Origin: Sedimentisphaerales bacterium
GTDB lineage: Bacteria > Planctomycetota > Phycisphaerae > Sedimentisphaerales > Anaerobacaceae
Assembly: GCA_016933985.1 (NCBI GenBank)
Contig: JAFGTU010000157.1
Location: 1 to 15,251, forward strand
DNA: 15,251 nucleotides
Direction: 5' to 3'
Below are positions 6,501 through 13,232 of the stretch, one piece after another (position 1 is the first letter of the stretch; the number at the start of each line of letters is the position of its first letter). The position numbers were made by a program, and so were the translations under genes. Under the pieces are notes generated by a model that had not been told where the DNA came from, made no database searches, and saw only the letters and a program-made list of their open reading frames with translations.

Positions 6501-8891
6501 ATGTCCAGGGTCAGTATGCTTTCTCTTATCACCGGTTTCGTCTTCCTGGCTGCTTGTTTGGCCGAGCCTTCTGCGGGGAGCAACAATTCAACTGTGGGTT
6601 CCGAGCTTGTCCTCATAAAAGACGGCCGACCAACTGCGACAATTGTAATTTCCGAGTCGCCCACCGACAATGCGCGAACCGCAGCAAACGAGCTTCAAGA
6701 GTATATCGAGAAAATCAGCAGCGCCAAATTGCCCATTGCCGGAGATTCGGCTCCTGTTCCGGGCTGCGCCGTGCTTGTGGGCAGGAGCAGGCTTACCGAC
6801 GATATCCCCAATCTCCAGATTCCCTCGGGCCGAACCAAGAACCTTCGCGAGGAAGGCTTTGTCATCAGAACGCATGGCAATCGCCTCATTCTTGCCGGAA
6901 ACGATGCAGAACCTTATTTGGGGACGCGATATGCCGTAATTGAATTGCTGCATAGGCTCGGAGTTCGCTGGTTCATGCCGGGTGAAATGGGCGAGATAAT
7001 ACCGAAGATGCCGACGGTGGCCGTTAACTCCGTGAATATCACCCAACGGCCCGACTTCCCAATGCGGGATTTCTGGGAGCATGCACGCGGGAACATGGCC
7101 GAAGAATGCGCCGAATGGAAGATCCATAATAAGATGAATCCTCGCAGCCATGAGGTCTTTGGCGTCCCCAGTGACGGTTCCGTCTCAAGGTTCTTGCCTA
7201 AGGATCAGTTCGACGAACATCCCGATTGGTTTGCCCTCAACAAGGATGGGACCCGCAGCAAGGATCATCCTTGTATGACCAGCGAGGGCATGATCAAGCA
7301 TTTTGTCGAGCGGATCAAGGAAGAGGCTCGAAAGGGGGAGACCGTCACCGCATTTGCGCCCGTTGACGGTAATCCGCGTTGCTGGTGTGAAGGATGTGCC
7401 AGGATAGGCAATAGTTTCGACGGCTTTGGGGCCAACAACAGAGACCCCGAGCCGGAATACTCCATTAGCAACGAGTGGTTTTACTTCGTCAACAGGATCC
7501 TCACCGAGGTCAACAAGGAATTCCCCGACCACATCATTGCGACCAACGGCTATGCAAACCGTGATATCCCCCCGGAAATGCCCCCCGGGATTCAATTCAA
7601 TCCCTCAAAGAACCTCACAATAATGTTCGCCAATATCGCCGCCTGCACAATCCACGCCTACGATGACCCAAAGTGCTGGCAGATGCAGCGGCAGGGGCAA
7701 ATGATAAGGCAGTGGTGCAGGCTCTCGGATAAAGTGTGGATTTATAATTACAACTACACGATGCTGGTTCACAAAGGCACAATAACTCCCATGGTCCACC
7801 GAATCCGAAGAAACATCCCATTACTCAAGCAATGGGGCGTAATCGGTTTCTTTGACCAGGATGAAGCAGATTTCGCATTGTCGGGGATTCCGACACGGCT
7901 GGTTCGCGCGCGACTTGAATGGGATGTCGAGACAGATGTCGATGCTGTTCTGGATGATTTTTTCGAGAAGTGGTTCGGCAAGGCTGCTTCGCCGATGAAA
8001 GCCTACTATGACGCATTGGAGAATGCCTTTGAGAAAGCCCCCCAGCACGGCCACGAGGATGTAATCCTCCGCGCGACATATACTGAATCCCTTATGTCAA
8101 AACTTGATTCTCTTATACATCGCGGCGAAGCCGCTGCGAAGTCCGAAGACGAGAAAGCGCACTTGCGAATAGAGCGGGTCATTTACGACCATCTTTGCGA
8201 ATTCGTGGCGATGGAAAAGGCCAAGCGAATGTGCAATTTTGCCAAGGCGGCCAACCACGCCGACAGGATGGCAGAACTGCAAAGCGAGATGAACAAGATC
8301 TCGCCGTTCATGGGCTGGCATCCTTACGCCGTTTACGATTGCGAGTGGGAGAAGAAGCGGATGGCCGAGGCGCTGGCAAAAACGCACGGCCCCGAAGGCA
8401 CACTTGTGGCGTATCTGCCTGAGAATGCCCGTTTTCGCACCGACACATTTGACGATGGCCTTTACGAGCGCTGGCAGGACCTGCCTGCAGAGGGGACAAA
8501 TTGGAAGACTATGAAGGCAAGCTCGGGCTGGGATACCCAGGGACTCCACGACGAAAAAGGTCACCCGTACAAGGGCATAGCATGGTACAAATTTGACGTT
8601 GAAGTGCCGGCTGAAATTCAGGCAAACAATGTATTCCTGCACGGTTTAGCCGTGGTGAATGAAGCCTGGGTATGGATGAACGGTCGATACGCGGGACACC
8701 GTCCCTACAAGATGCCCTGGTTCCGACCTCACTCGATGGAGCTTGATGTAAGCGGGCTGCTGAAGCCGGGTGAGAATAACTGCATCACAATTCGGGTCCT
8801 CTGCAACTTCGATGTCTTCGGCGCCAATGGAATTTACGAACCGATGTTCCTCTACGCAAAGAAACCTTTGCCGGCAAATTTCTCTAAATAA
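6501..8891 (+). CDS. DUF4838-domain lipoprotein, putative glycoside hydrolase
   Basis: A 796-residue exported protein. The N-terminus is a lipoprotein signal with lipobox L16-A17-A18-C19. Residues about 35-175 resemble the non-catalytic alpha/beta domain found before GH20 and GH67 barrels (ANELQEYIEKIS, then LGTRYAVIELLHRLGVRWFMPGE). The central DUF4838 region includes EHPDWFALNKDG (239-250), a cysteine cluster C294-W-C296-x2-C299 after PVDG, and GFFDQDEADF (449-458), whose acidic residues are candidates for catalysis. Residues about 645-790 look like a GH2-type jelly-roll sugar-binding domain (IAWYKFDVEVP, VWMNGRYAGHRPY). The activity and substrate of DUF4838 proteins are not something I can name from sequence. 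The start ATG is preceded by AAAGGGG. It diverges from the beta-propeller gene, which suggests joint action on the same glycan. Its codons end more often in C than those of the other plus-strand glycosidase at 13233. Confidence 0.85.
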   Translation: MSRVSMLSLITGFVFLAACLAEPSAGSNNSTVGSELVLIKDGRPTATIVISESPTDNARTAANELQEYIEKISSAKLPIAGDSAPVPGCAVLVGRSRLTDDIPNLQIPSGRTKNLREEGFVIRTHGNRLILAGNDAEPYLGTRYAVIELLHRLGVRWFMPGEMGEIIPKMPTVAVNSVNITQRPDFPMRDFWEHARGNMAEECAEWKIHNKMNPRSHEVFGVPSDGSVSRFLPKDQFDEHPDWFALNKDGTRSKDHPCMTSEGMIKHFVERIKEEARKGETVTAFAPVDGNPRCWCEGCARIGNSFDGFGANNRDPEPEYSISNEWFYFVNRILTEVNKEFPDHIIATNGYANRDIPPEMPPGIQFNPSKNLTIMFANIAACTIHAYDDPKCWQMQRQGQMIRQWCRLSDKVWIYNYNYTMLVHKGTITPMVHRIRRNIPLLKQWGVIGFFDQDEADFALSGIPTRLVRARLEWDVETDVDAVLDDFFEKWFGKAASPMKAYYDALENAFEKAPQHGHEDVILRATYTESLMSKLDSLIHRGEAAAKSEDEKAHLRIERVIYDHLCEFVAMEKAKRMCNFAKAANHADRMAELQSEMNKISPFMGWHPYAVYDCEWEKKRMAEALAKTHGPEGTLVAYLPENARFRTDTFDDGLYERWQDLPAEGTNWKTMKASSGWDTQGLHDEKGHPYKGIAWYKFDVEVPAEIQANNVFLHGLAVVNEAWVWMNGRYAGHRPYKMPWFRPHSMELDVSGLLKPGENNCITIRVLCNFDVFGANGIYEPMFLYAKKPLPANFSK

Positions 8892-8901
8892 GCCCCGAGT
8901 T

Positions 8902-8924
8902 CAAGCAACCAGTCTTTCTGCTTG
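8902..8924. terminator. Weak hairpin in a convergent gap
   Basis: CAAGCA (8902-8907) and TGCTTG (8919-8924) form a 6-bp stem with an 11-base loop in the 35-base space between two convergent genes. There is no U-run on either side, so termination activity is only a possibility. Confidence 0.2.
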
Positions 8925-8926
8925 GG

Positions 8927-9172
8927 TTAGGTGAGGCGTTTTATGTGGAGGGCGTAGCCGTTGATGAAGATTGCGAAGTTTGCGGGGTCGATTTGGGCGT
9001 CTTCGGCGATTGTGCAGATTTGCTCGTCGGTGAGTGTATGGGCGTTTTGCCTCTCGGCGGGCGTCATAATGGCGACGGCCTTTTTCAACTGGGCAATCTC
9101 GTCGGGCGTTGGCGCCGCGAGCATGGCCAATTCGGCGGCGCCGTCAATGTCCTGGAACCGGCTGCGGACCAT
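8927..9172 (-). CDS. Small protein of unknown function, true start uncertain
   Basis: From the first ATG (9172) the frame gives 81 residues that I do not recognise. They are rich in Ala, Asp, Glu and Ile, with a central helical stretch (TPDEIAQLKKAVAIMTPAER), no signal peptide and no membrane segment. The frame is open for another 28 codons upstream, back to the UGA stop of the preceding gene. Those codons look coding: mostly G or C in the third position, and a sensible sequence containing SIDRYLAKVAQF. No ATG, GTG or TTG occurs in that extension. A GGTGAG lies 5 bases before an ATC codon at 9250, so initiation at ATC (108 residues) is conceivable, as is UGA readthrough from the preceding gene. 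It probably belongs to the ffh transcription unit. Confidence 0.6.
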   Translation of the reverse strand: MVRSRFQDIDGAAELAMLAAPTPDEIAQLKKAVAIMTPAERQNAHTLTDEQICTIAEDAQIDPANFAIFINGYALHIKRLT

Positions 9173-9256
9173 TTTGCCGTATTCGCTGTCGGAGAATTGG
9201 GCGACTTTAGCGAGGTACCGGTCTATCGAGATGTTGCTTTGCCGGTCGATCTTAGC

Positions 9257-9679
9257 TCACCATGGAATCCATTCGAGAATAATCGGCGTATAGAGCTTGA
9301 AGCCCCAGAGATTATACCAGGCGGCCCAGAACGAAATTGCCGAGACGGCCACGAAAATAAGAACGGCAAGTTTTCTGCAATATACGGCAATGGCAATGCC
9401 TATGGCGAGTTTGGCAACTGCGGCAAACAACGGCCCGGCTATAGGGCCGAGCATGTTTGAGCATAGGAAATTGACTGCCGGATGGGCGTCGGTATCCGGC
9501 TCGGGGAGCAACATGAAGTGTATGGTACTGGCGGCATCGCACAGCACCGCCAGCGCAAATACGAGAATGAACCAGCGGTAGTCCTTCCAGAACCCGCGTC
9601 TATTCTCGCGGAGCTTGGTTACAATACGACTTTGCACAAGCGCTCTTTCCTTCAACGTTACATAAGCTTTTTCGGGCAT
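9257..9679 (-). CDS. Small integral membrane protein, resembling DUF5658
   Basis: A 140-residue protein with about three hydrophobic segments (roughly 33-55, 74-101 and 103-125). A CDAASTIHFM segment at the end of the first, and then DAHPAVNFL, fit the pattern of DUF5658-type membrane proteins, in which an Asp-x-x-Ser-Thr motif is followed by an (E/D)xxNP-like segment. No enzymatic role is known to me. The first ATG (9679) lacks a ribosome binding site. A GTG at 9637 has a strong one (AAGGAAAGAG, 5 bases away) and would give 126 residues beginning just before QSRIVTKLRENRR, so the shorter form may be the real product. The gene lies about 50 bases after the ffh stop on the same strand and its UGA stop is in frame with the next small gene. 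Confidence 0.7.
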   Translation of the reverse strand: MPEKAYVTLKERALVQSRIVTKLRENRRGFWKDYRWFILVFALAVLCDAASTIHFMLLPEPDTDAHPAVNFLCSNMLGPIAGPLFAAVAKLAIGIAIAVYCRKLAVLIFVAVSAISFWAAWYNLWGFKLYTPIILEWIPW

Positions 9680-9729
9680 GGCGACAGGAGATTCAAGGAT
9701 TTGGGGAGGGAGAGCTTTTCCCCCCTGCG

Positions 9730-11157
9730 TTATCGGCGTTCTGTTTTTCCTCTTCTCCTTATGACCCTCTTTCTTCTTGATCTCTGCTTTATTTTTCTTC
9801 CCTGGGACATCATGCGTCCGATGGTGTTCATATTGAAGCCGCCTGAGAAGAGGGCTTTGAGTCCTCCGAAGCTTCCGCCGGAGAGGGCCTTCATCATGTC
9901 TCGGCTTCGCGTGAAGGTCTTCACCAGGCCGGAGACATCGTGCGGCTGGACGCCTGCTCCTGAGGCTATTCTCCTTCGACGCGAGGAATCGATAAGGTCG
10001 GGCTGTCGCCTTTCCCGCAGCGTCATCGAGTGAACGATGGCCTCCATTTGCCCAATCTCGCTGTCGTCGAGGTCGAGGTCCTTCATCTCGGCGCCCATTC
10101 CGGGCATGAGTTTGAGCATATCTTTAATGCCGCCCATTTTCTTGACGGCCTGCATCTGTTTCAGGAAGTCGTCGAACCCGAAGCTGCCCTTTGCCATTTT
10201 CTTTTGGAGTTTGACGGCCTCGTCGGCGTCGAACTGCTCCTGGGCCTTTTCGACGAGCGTGACGACGTCTCCCATACCGAGGATTCTGGAGGCCATGCGG
10301 TCGGGGTGGAATTCCTCGATTTTGTCGAGCTTCTCACCGACGCCGATGAATTTAATCGGCTTTCCGGTAACCGCCTTGACGCTCAGGGCGGCTCCGCCCC
10401 GGGCGTCGCCGTCGAGTTTTGTGAGTATTACGCCGTCCAGCTCAAGCCGCTCGTTGAATTCTTTGGCGGAGTTGACGGCATCCTGGCCGGTCATTGAGTC
10501 GCAGACGAGGTATATCTGGTGGGGGGTGACGGCCTTGGCGACGGCGGCGATCTCGGTCATCATATCTTCGTCGATATGGAGCCTGCCCGCGGTATCGAGG
10601 ACAACAACGTCGTGGCCGCTCTCTTTGGCGTGCCTGATGGAGTTTCTGGCGACCTTTACGGAGTCTTTGCCGTCCTCGCTATATACATCTATGCCGAGCT
10701 GCTGGCCGAGCACTTTCAACTGCTCGATGGCGGCGGGGCGCTGGAGGTCGTCGGCGACGAGAAGCGGTTTCTTGCCGTTTGCGACGAGGTACTTGGCGAG
10801 CTTTGCCGCGGTGGTGGTTTTGCCGCCGCCCTGGAGGCCCGCGAGCATTATGACAGTGGGGCCGGGCGAGACGAAATAGATTTGCGTATCGACGGGGCCC
10901 ATCAGTCTCGTGAGCTCGTCGCTGACGATCTTGACCATCACCTGGCCGGGGTGGAGGCTCTTTATGACCTCGGCGCCGAGGGCGGCCTGGGTAACATCTT
11001 TGCAGAAGGCCTTGACGACCTGGTAGTTGACGTCGGCCTCAAGCAGGGCCTTGCGGACATCGCGCATAGCATCGGAGATATTGGCCTCGGTAATTCGGCC
11101 CCGGCCCGAAAGAGAGCGGAAAACACTATTGAACTTGTCTGTCAGCGATTCAAACAT
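9730..11157 (-). CDS. ffh: Signal recognition particle protein Ffh (SRP54 homologue)
   Basis: Ffh is the GTPase of the bacterial signal recognition particle. It binds 4.5S RNA and signal sequences of nascent membrane proteins and hands ribosomes to FtsY. The 475-residue product has the N domain (1-90), then the GTPase with P-loop GLQGGGKTT (107-115), DLQRPAA (137-143), DTAGR (188-192) and TKLDGDARGG (246-255). The methionine-rich M domain is also present, with LKLMPGMG, SMTLRER and the RNA-binding SSRRRRIASGAG segment. The C-terminus ends in a strongly basic tail. The frame is open upstream to 11271, but I placed the start at the ATG at 11157 because it gives the standard MFESLTDKF beginning and because the upstream codons run through heptamer repeats and a promoter. 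It is followed by two small genes on the same strand, not by rpsP as in many bacteria. Confidence 0.97.
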   Translation of the reverse strand: MFESLTDKFNSVFRSLSGRGRITEANISDAMRDVRKALLEADVNYQVVKAFCKDVTQAALGAEVIKSLHPGQVMVKIVSDELTRLMGPVDTQIYFVSPGPTVIMLAGLQGGGKTTTAAKLAKYLVANGKKPLLVADDLQRPAAIEQLKVLGQQLGIDVYSEDGKDSVKVARNSIRHAKESGHDVVVLDTAGRLHIDEDMMTEIAAVAKAVTPHQIYLVCDSMTGQDAVNSAKEFNERLELDGVILTKLDGDARGGAALSVKAVTGKPIKFIGVGEKLDKIEEFHPDRMASRILGMGDVVTLVEKAQEQFDADEAVKLQKKMAKGSFGFDDFLKQMQAVKKMGGIKDMLKLMPGMGAEMKDLDLDDSEIGQMEAIVHSMTLRERRQPDLIDSSRRRRIASGAGVQPHDVSGLVKTFTRSRDMMKALSGGSFGGLKALFSGGFNMNTIGRMMSQGRKIKQRSRRKRVIRRRGKTERR

Positions 11158-11159
11158 TG

Positions 11160-11208
11160 CTCGATGCTCGATTCTTGATGCTGGATACTCGATACTCCAT
11201 TCTCGATA
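11160..11208. repeat. Heptanucleotide tandem repeat, seven units, in the ffh leader
   Basis: Seven consecutive 7-base units of consensus CTCGATN (read as NATCGAG on the ffh strand) fill 49 bases ending two bases before the ffh ATG. Four units match the first six positions exactly and three differ by one base (CTTGAT, CTGGAT, CTCCAT). The register is perfect, with no insertions. The predicted transcription start falls at the far edge of the array, so the repeats make up almost the whole leader. Confidence 0.85.
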
Positions 11209-11215
11209 CACGAGG

Positions 11216-11244
11216 ATTCTAACGCACCGACGGGTATTTTGCAA
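11216..11244 (-). promoter_or_regulatory. Sigma-70 promoter of ffh
   Basis: On the minus strand TTGCAA (11244-11239) is spaced 17 bases from TAGAAT (11221-11216). The predicted start near 11209 gives a leader of about 50 bases, consisting of the heptamer array. No good Shine-Dalgarno precedes the ATG; only GAG triplets from the repeat units are available. Confidence 0.65.
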
Positions 11245-11288
11245 GCAATTCTCGCACCGGCAAGGCGGCAAATGAAGTACAACAGAGT

Positions 11289-11302
11289 GCCGGTGTTCCG
11301 GC
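11289..11302 (-). terminator. Possible weak hairpin downstream of the glycosyltransferase-like gene
   Basis: GCCGG-TGTT-CCGGC is a compact GC-rich stem-loop 18 bases beyond the stop of the gene ending at 11320 and upstream of the ffh promoter. On the minus strand it is followed by a T-containing but not T-rich stretch, so it is a weak candidate. Confidence 0.3.
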
Positions 11303-11319
11303 GATGGGGGTAGCGTTGC

Positions 11320-12315
11320 TCATTCGGCGGTCATGAGGGCTTTCCATGTGGCCATGGTGCGGTCGTGGTGGGCTTGGGCAAAGGGGGCTATCTTCCTTGT
11401 CATTTCCGGCCAGTCGGTAGATTGGGCTTTGGAAACAAGGTCGTCCCAGGTATCAAAATATGTAATAAAGCCGCGATGCTCGTCGCAGTACCACTCGGCC
11501 AATTTCAGCATACTTTCGTCGAAGTCGGTCTGGAACCAGAAGCCGGGGCGGCGCTGCATTTCGCACAGGAATCTTTCTGTTGGAATGAGATAGGGCACGT
11601 TGAGCGCCAAGGCATCGAAGAACGCCCAGGTTGACCAGGAGTATGGGATGTGGATTATGGCTTTGAATCGCTTTAGGGAATCGGCGCCGCGATGGGCGCC
11701 GTGGAAGGTTTTCAGGCCGAGGGCCGAACAGTGGCGATGAAGGTTCATAAATTTGGTCTCGTTATGGTACATCGGGATATAGAATCCGGTCTCGTAATCG
11801 CCTTCCTCCATAAAGGCGGCGCCCTGGGGCGGGAGCATATCTCTGCCTGGTAGCCTGCGGCCTAAAGGCTTTATCACAGGCTCGGTGACTACCACGCCTC
11901 TTTGTTTGCAATAGACTCTCTCGATTTCGGTGTTCGGGATGAGCCGGAGTTTTTTTCCCCGGGCAAGGCTGTTGAGAAGCTGGGGGTACTGCTTATCGTC
12001 CTCGATGGCGTAGTCGAACCGGTCGCAGATCCAGACGATTAGTCGGGGCCTTAGCTCGTCGATGTGTTGCAGGAATATCCGAGACAGAGGGGCAGTATCG
12101 GAAGTGATGATCAGATCGAAAGATTGGTAGTAATCTTTCTTGTCCTGCCACCACATCTCGGCCCTTTCCTCGGTCACTTTGTAGCGGTTAGGCTTGTACA
12201 AGTTGGCGGCGTAGTCGTGGAAGTACAGTGTTTCGATTTCGAGATTTAACTTTTGGCAGACGTATTCCAGGTCGTATTGCGTCGAGCGATGAAATGTAAG
12301 GTGCAATATTCTCAT
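11320..12315 (-). CDS. Glycosyltransferase-like protein (GT-B style), function unknown
   Basis: A 331-residue soluble protein with no signal peptide. The N-terminal half has Rossmann-like strands (MRILHLTFH, FDLIITSDTAP at about 66-76, RLIVWICDRFDY). The C-terminal half carries GAHRG (206-210), then IIHIPYSWSTWAFFDALALNVPYLIPTERF ending at 249, read here as two adjoining segments. That stretch resembles the donor-binding region of GT-B glycosyltransferases, where a short loop and a helix are followed by a conserved proline and a Pro-Thr. I cannot name a family, donor or acceptor. It is divergent from comF. The ATG at 12315 has no Shine-Dalgarno and is preceded directly by a 12-bp palindrome. 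Confidence 0.75.
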   Translation of the reverse strand: MRILHLTFHRSTQYDLEYVCQKLNLEIETLYFHDYAANLYKPNRYKVTEERAEMWWQDKKDYYQSFDLIITSDTAPLSRIFLQHIDELRPRLIVWICDRFDYAIEDDKQYPQLLNSLARGKKLRLIPNTEIERVYCKQRGVVVTEPVIKPLGRRLPGRDMLPPQGAAFMEEGDYETGFYIPMYHNETKFMNLHRHCSALGLKTFHGAHRGADSLKRFKAIIHIPYSWSTWAFFDALALNVPYLIPTERFLCEMQRRPGFWFQTDFDESMLKLAEWYCDEHRGFITYFDTWDDLVSKAQSTDWPEMTRKIAPFAQAHHDRTMATWKALMTAE

Positions 12316-12327
12316 GGTATCGATACC
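12316..12327. repeat. 12-bp perfect palindrome abutting the start codon at 12315
   Basis: GGTATCGATACC is fully self-complementary and sits directly against the ATG of the glycosyltransferase-like gene, in the place of its ribosome binding site and over its predicted transcription start. It could be an operator. Its TATCGA core also resembles the heptamer unit in front of ffh. Confidence 0.45.
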
Positions 12328-12328
12328 G

Positions 12329-12357
12329 ATTCTAAGCGCCCGTTATGTTAATTGCTA
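12329..12357 (-). promoter_or_regulatory. Possible promoter of the glycosyltransferase-like gene
   Basis: TAGAAT on the minus strand (12334-12329) is identical to the ffh -10. A poor -35, TAGCAA, lies 17 bases upstream. A start 6-7 bases after the -10 would leave a leader of only about 7 bases, which fits the missing ribosome binding site. Confidence 0.35.
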
Positions 12358-12361
12358 TCAA

Positions 12362-12390
12362 TTGACACAGATTTTTCTGATAGATATGGA
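12362..12390 (+). promoter_or_regulatory. Promoter of comF
   Basis: A consensus TTGACA (12362-12367) is followed after 17 bases by TATGGA (12385-12390). The start would be near 12397, downstream of the TTG that opens the longest frame, which supports the GTG at 12415 as the comF start. A perfect TATAAT also occurs at 12403-12408, but no -35 lies at a suitable distance and it would start transcription at the GTG itself. Confidence 0.5.
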
Positions 12391-12414
12391 TTGGCTTGGG
12401 CATATAATTGCCGC

Positions 12415-13182
12415 GTGGATGCTGTGAAATTAAAAGCCAAGATTAGAAATGCCGCAACGTTGGCCTGGCAGGGGGCCAATAATTTGCTATGGCCTGCGGT
12501 CTGCATAAACTGCCGAGAGAGCATCAGCGAGACGGATGGAGGGCTTTGCAGGAATTGCTGGGGGGATTTGTTGGAGTGCACTGGCGGCGACTACTGCCGG
12601 CGCTGCGGACGCGATGCGAGCAAATTCGCCCTGATCGACGGGGCCTGCGGCGACTGCCAAACGGGGCGGTTTGCCTTCGACAGGATAGCGCGGGCGGGCG
12701 TCTATGCCAAGAGCCTCAAGGAAATGATAGTCGGCCTCAAGAGGGGCAGAACCGAGCTGGATTTAGTGTTAGGCTCCTTAGCCGACTCGGCTTTGCAGGG
12801 CGGTGGATTCAGCAGTGAAATAGAGCTGCTTGTTCCGGTTCCGCTGCATTGGTCGAGACGATTAGTGCGCGGGTATAATCAATCCCTTGTCCTGGCCAAG
12901 AAACTCAGGCACGAAAGGGCCAGAATAAATACGGATTTGGTGCGTGTCCGGCGGACGAGGTTTCAGCCGACGATGCAAACCGCCGCGGCCCGGGCGCGGA
13001 ACGTCAAGGGGGCCTTCGCCGTCCGTAAGGGCCACGGATTCGCGGGGCGGGCCGTTTGCCTCGTGGATGATATTAAGACCACCGGGGCGACCCTCAACGA
13101 GTGCGCCAAGATGCTCAAAGAGGCAGGGGCCTCGAAGGTCTTTGCATTGGTCCTGAGCGTAGCCGGGCAGAGCCTGGGGTGA
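12415..13182 (+). CDS. comF: ComF family phosphoribosyltransferase-like protein
   Basis: A 255-residue protein of the ComF/GntX family, implicated in natural DNA uptake in several bacteria and in purine or PRPP-related chemistry by its fold. The N-terminal double zinc ribbon is clear, with four CxxC pairs at C30/C33, C45/C48, C61/C64 and C78/C81. The type I phosphoribosyltransferase domain follows, with LVPVPLHWSRRLVRGYNQS (the family's RGYNQ motif) and the PRPP-binding loop VCLVDDIKTTGAT (214-226). The frame opens with TTG at 12352, but a good promoter overlaps that segment, so I chose GTG at 12415; GTG at 12424 is a further possibility. No competence machinery (ComEA, ComEC) is visible nearby, so a role in DNA uptake is only a family-level suggestion. 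The next gene follows after 50 bases on the same strand. Confidence 0.9.
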   Translation: MDAVKLKAKIRNAATLAWQGANNLLWPAVCINCRESISETDGGLCRNCWGDLLECTGGDYCRRCGRDASKFALIDGACGDCQTGRFAFDRIARAGVYAKSLKEMIVGLKRGRTELDLVLGSLADSALQGGGFSSEIELLVPVPLHWSRRLVRGYNQSLVLAKKLRHERARINTDLVRVRRTRFQPTMQTAAARARNVKGAFAVRKGHGFAGRAVCLVDDIKTTGATLNECAKMLKEAGASKVFALVLSVAGQSLG

Positions 13183-13232
13183 GAAGAAAACAGCAGGCGG
13201 GCGAAAACGATTTTGAGAAAGGGCGGCAATAT

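Noticed and set aside
11160..11208. CRISPR-like array
   Set aside because: Units are 7 bases with no spacers; it is a simple tandem repeat.
11158..11271. N-terminal extension of Ffh by 38 residues
   Set aside because: It would be encoded by the promoter and the heptamer array; the canonical Ffh start is the ATG at 11157.
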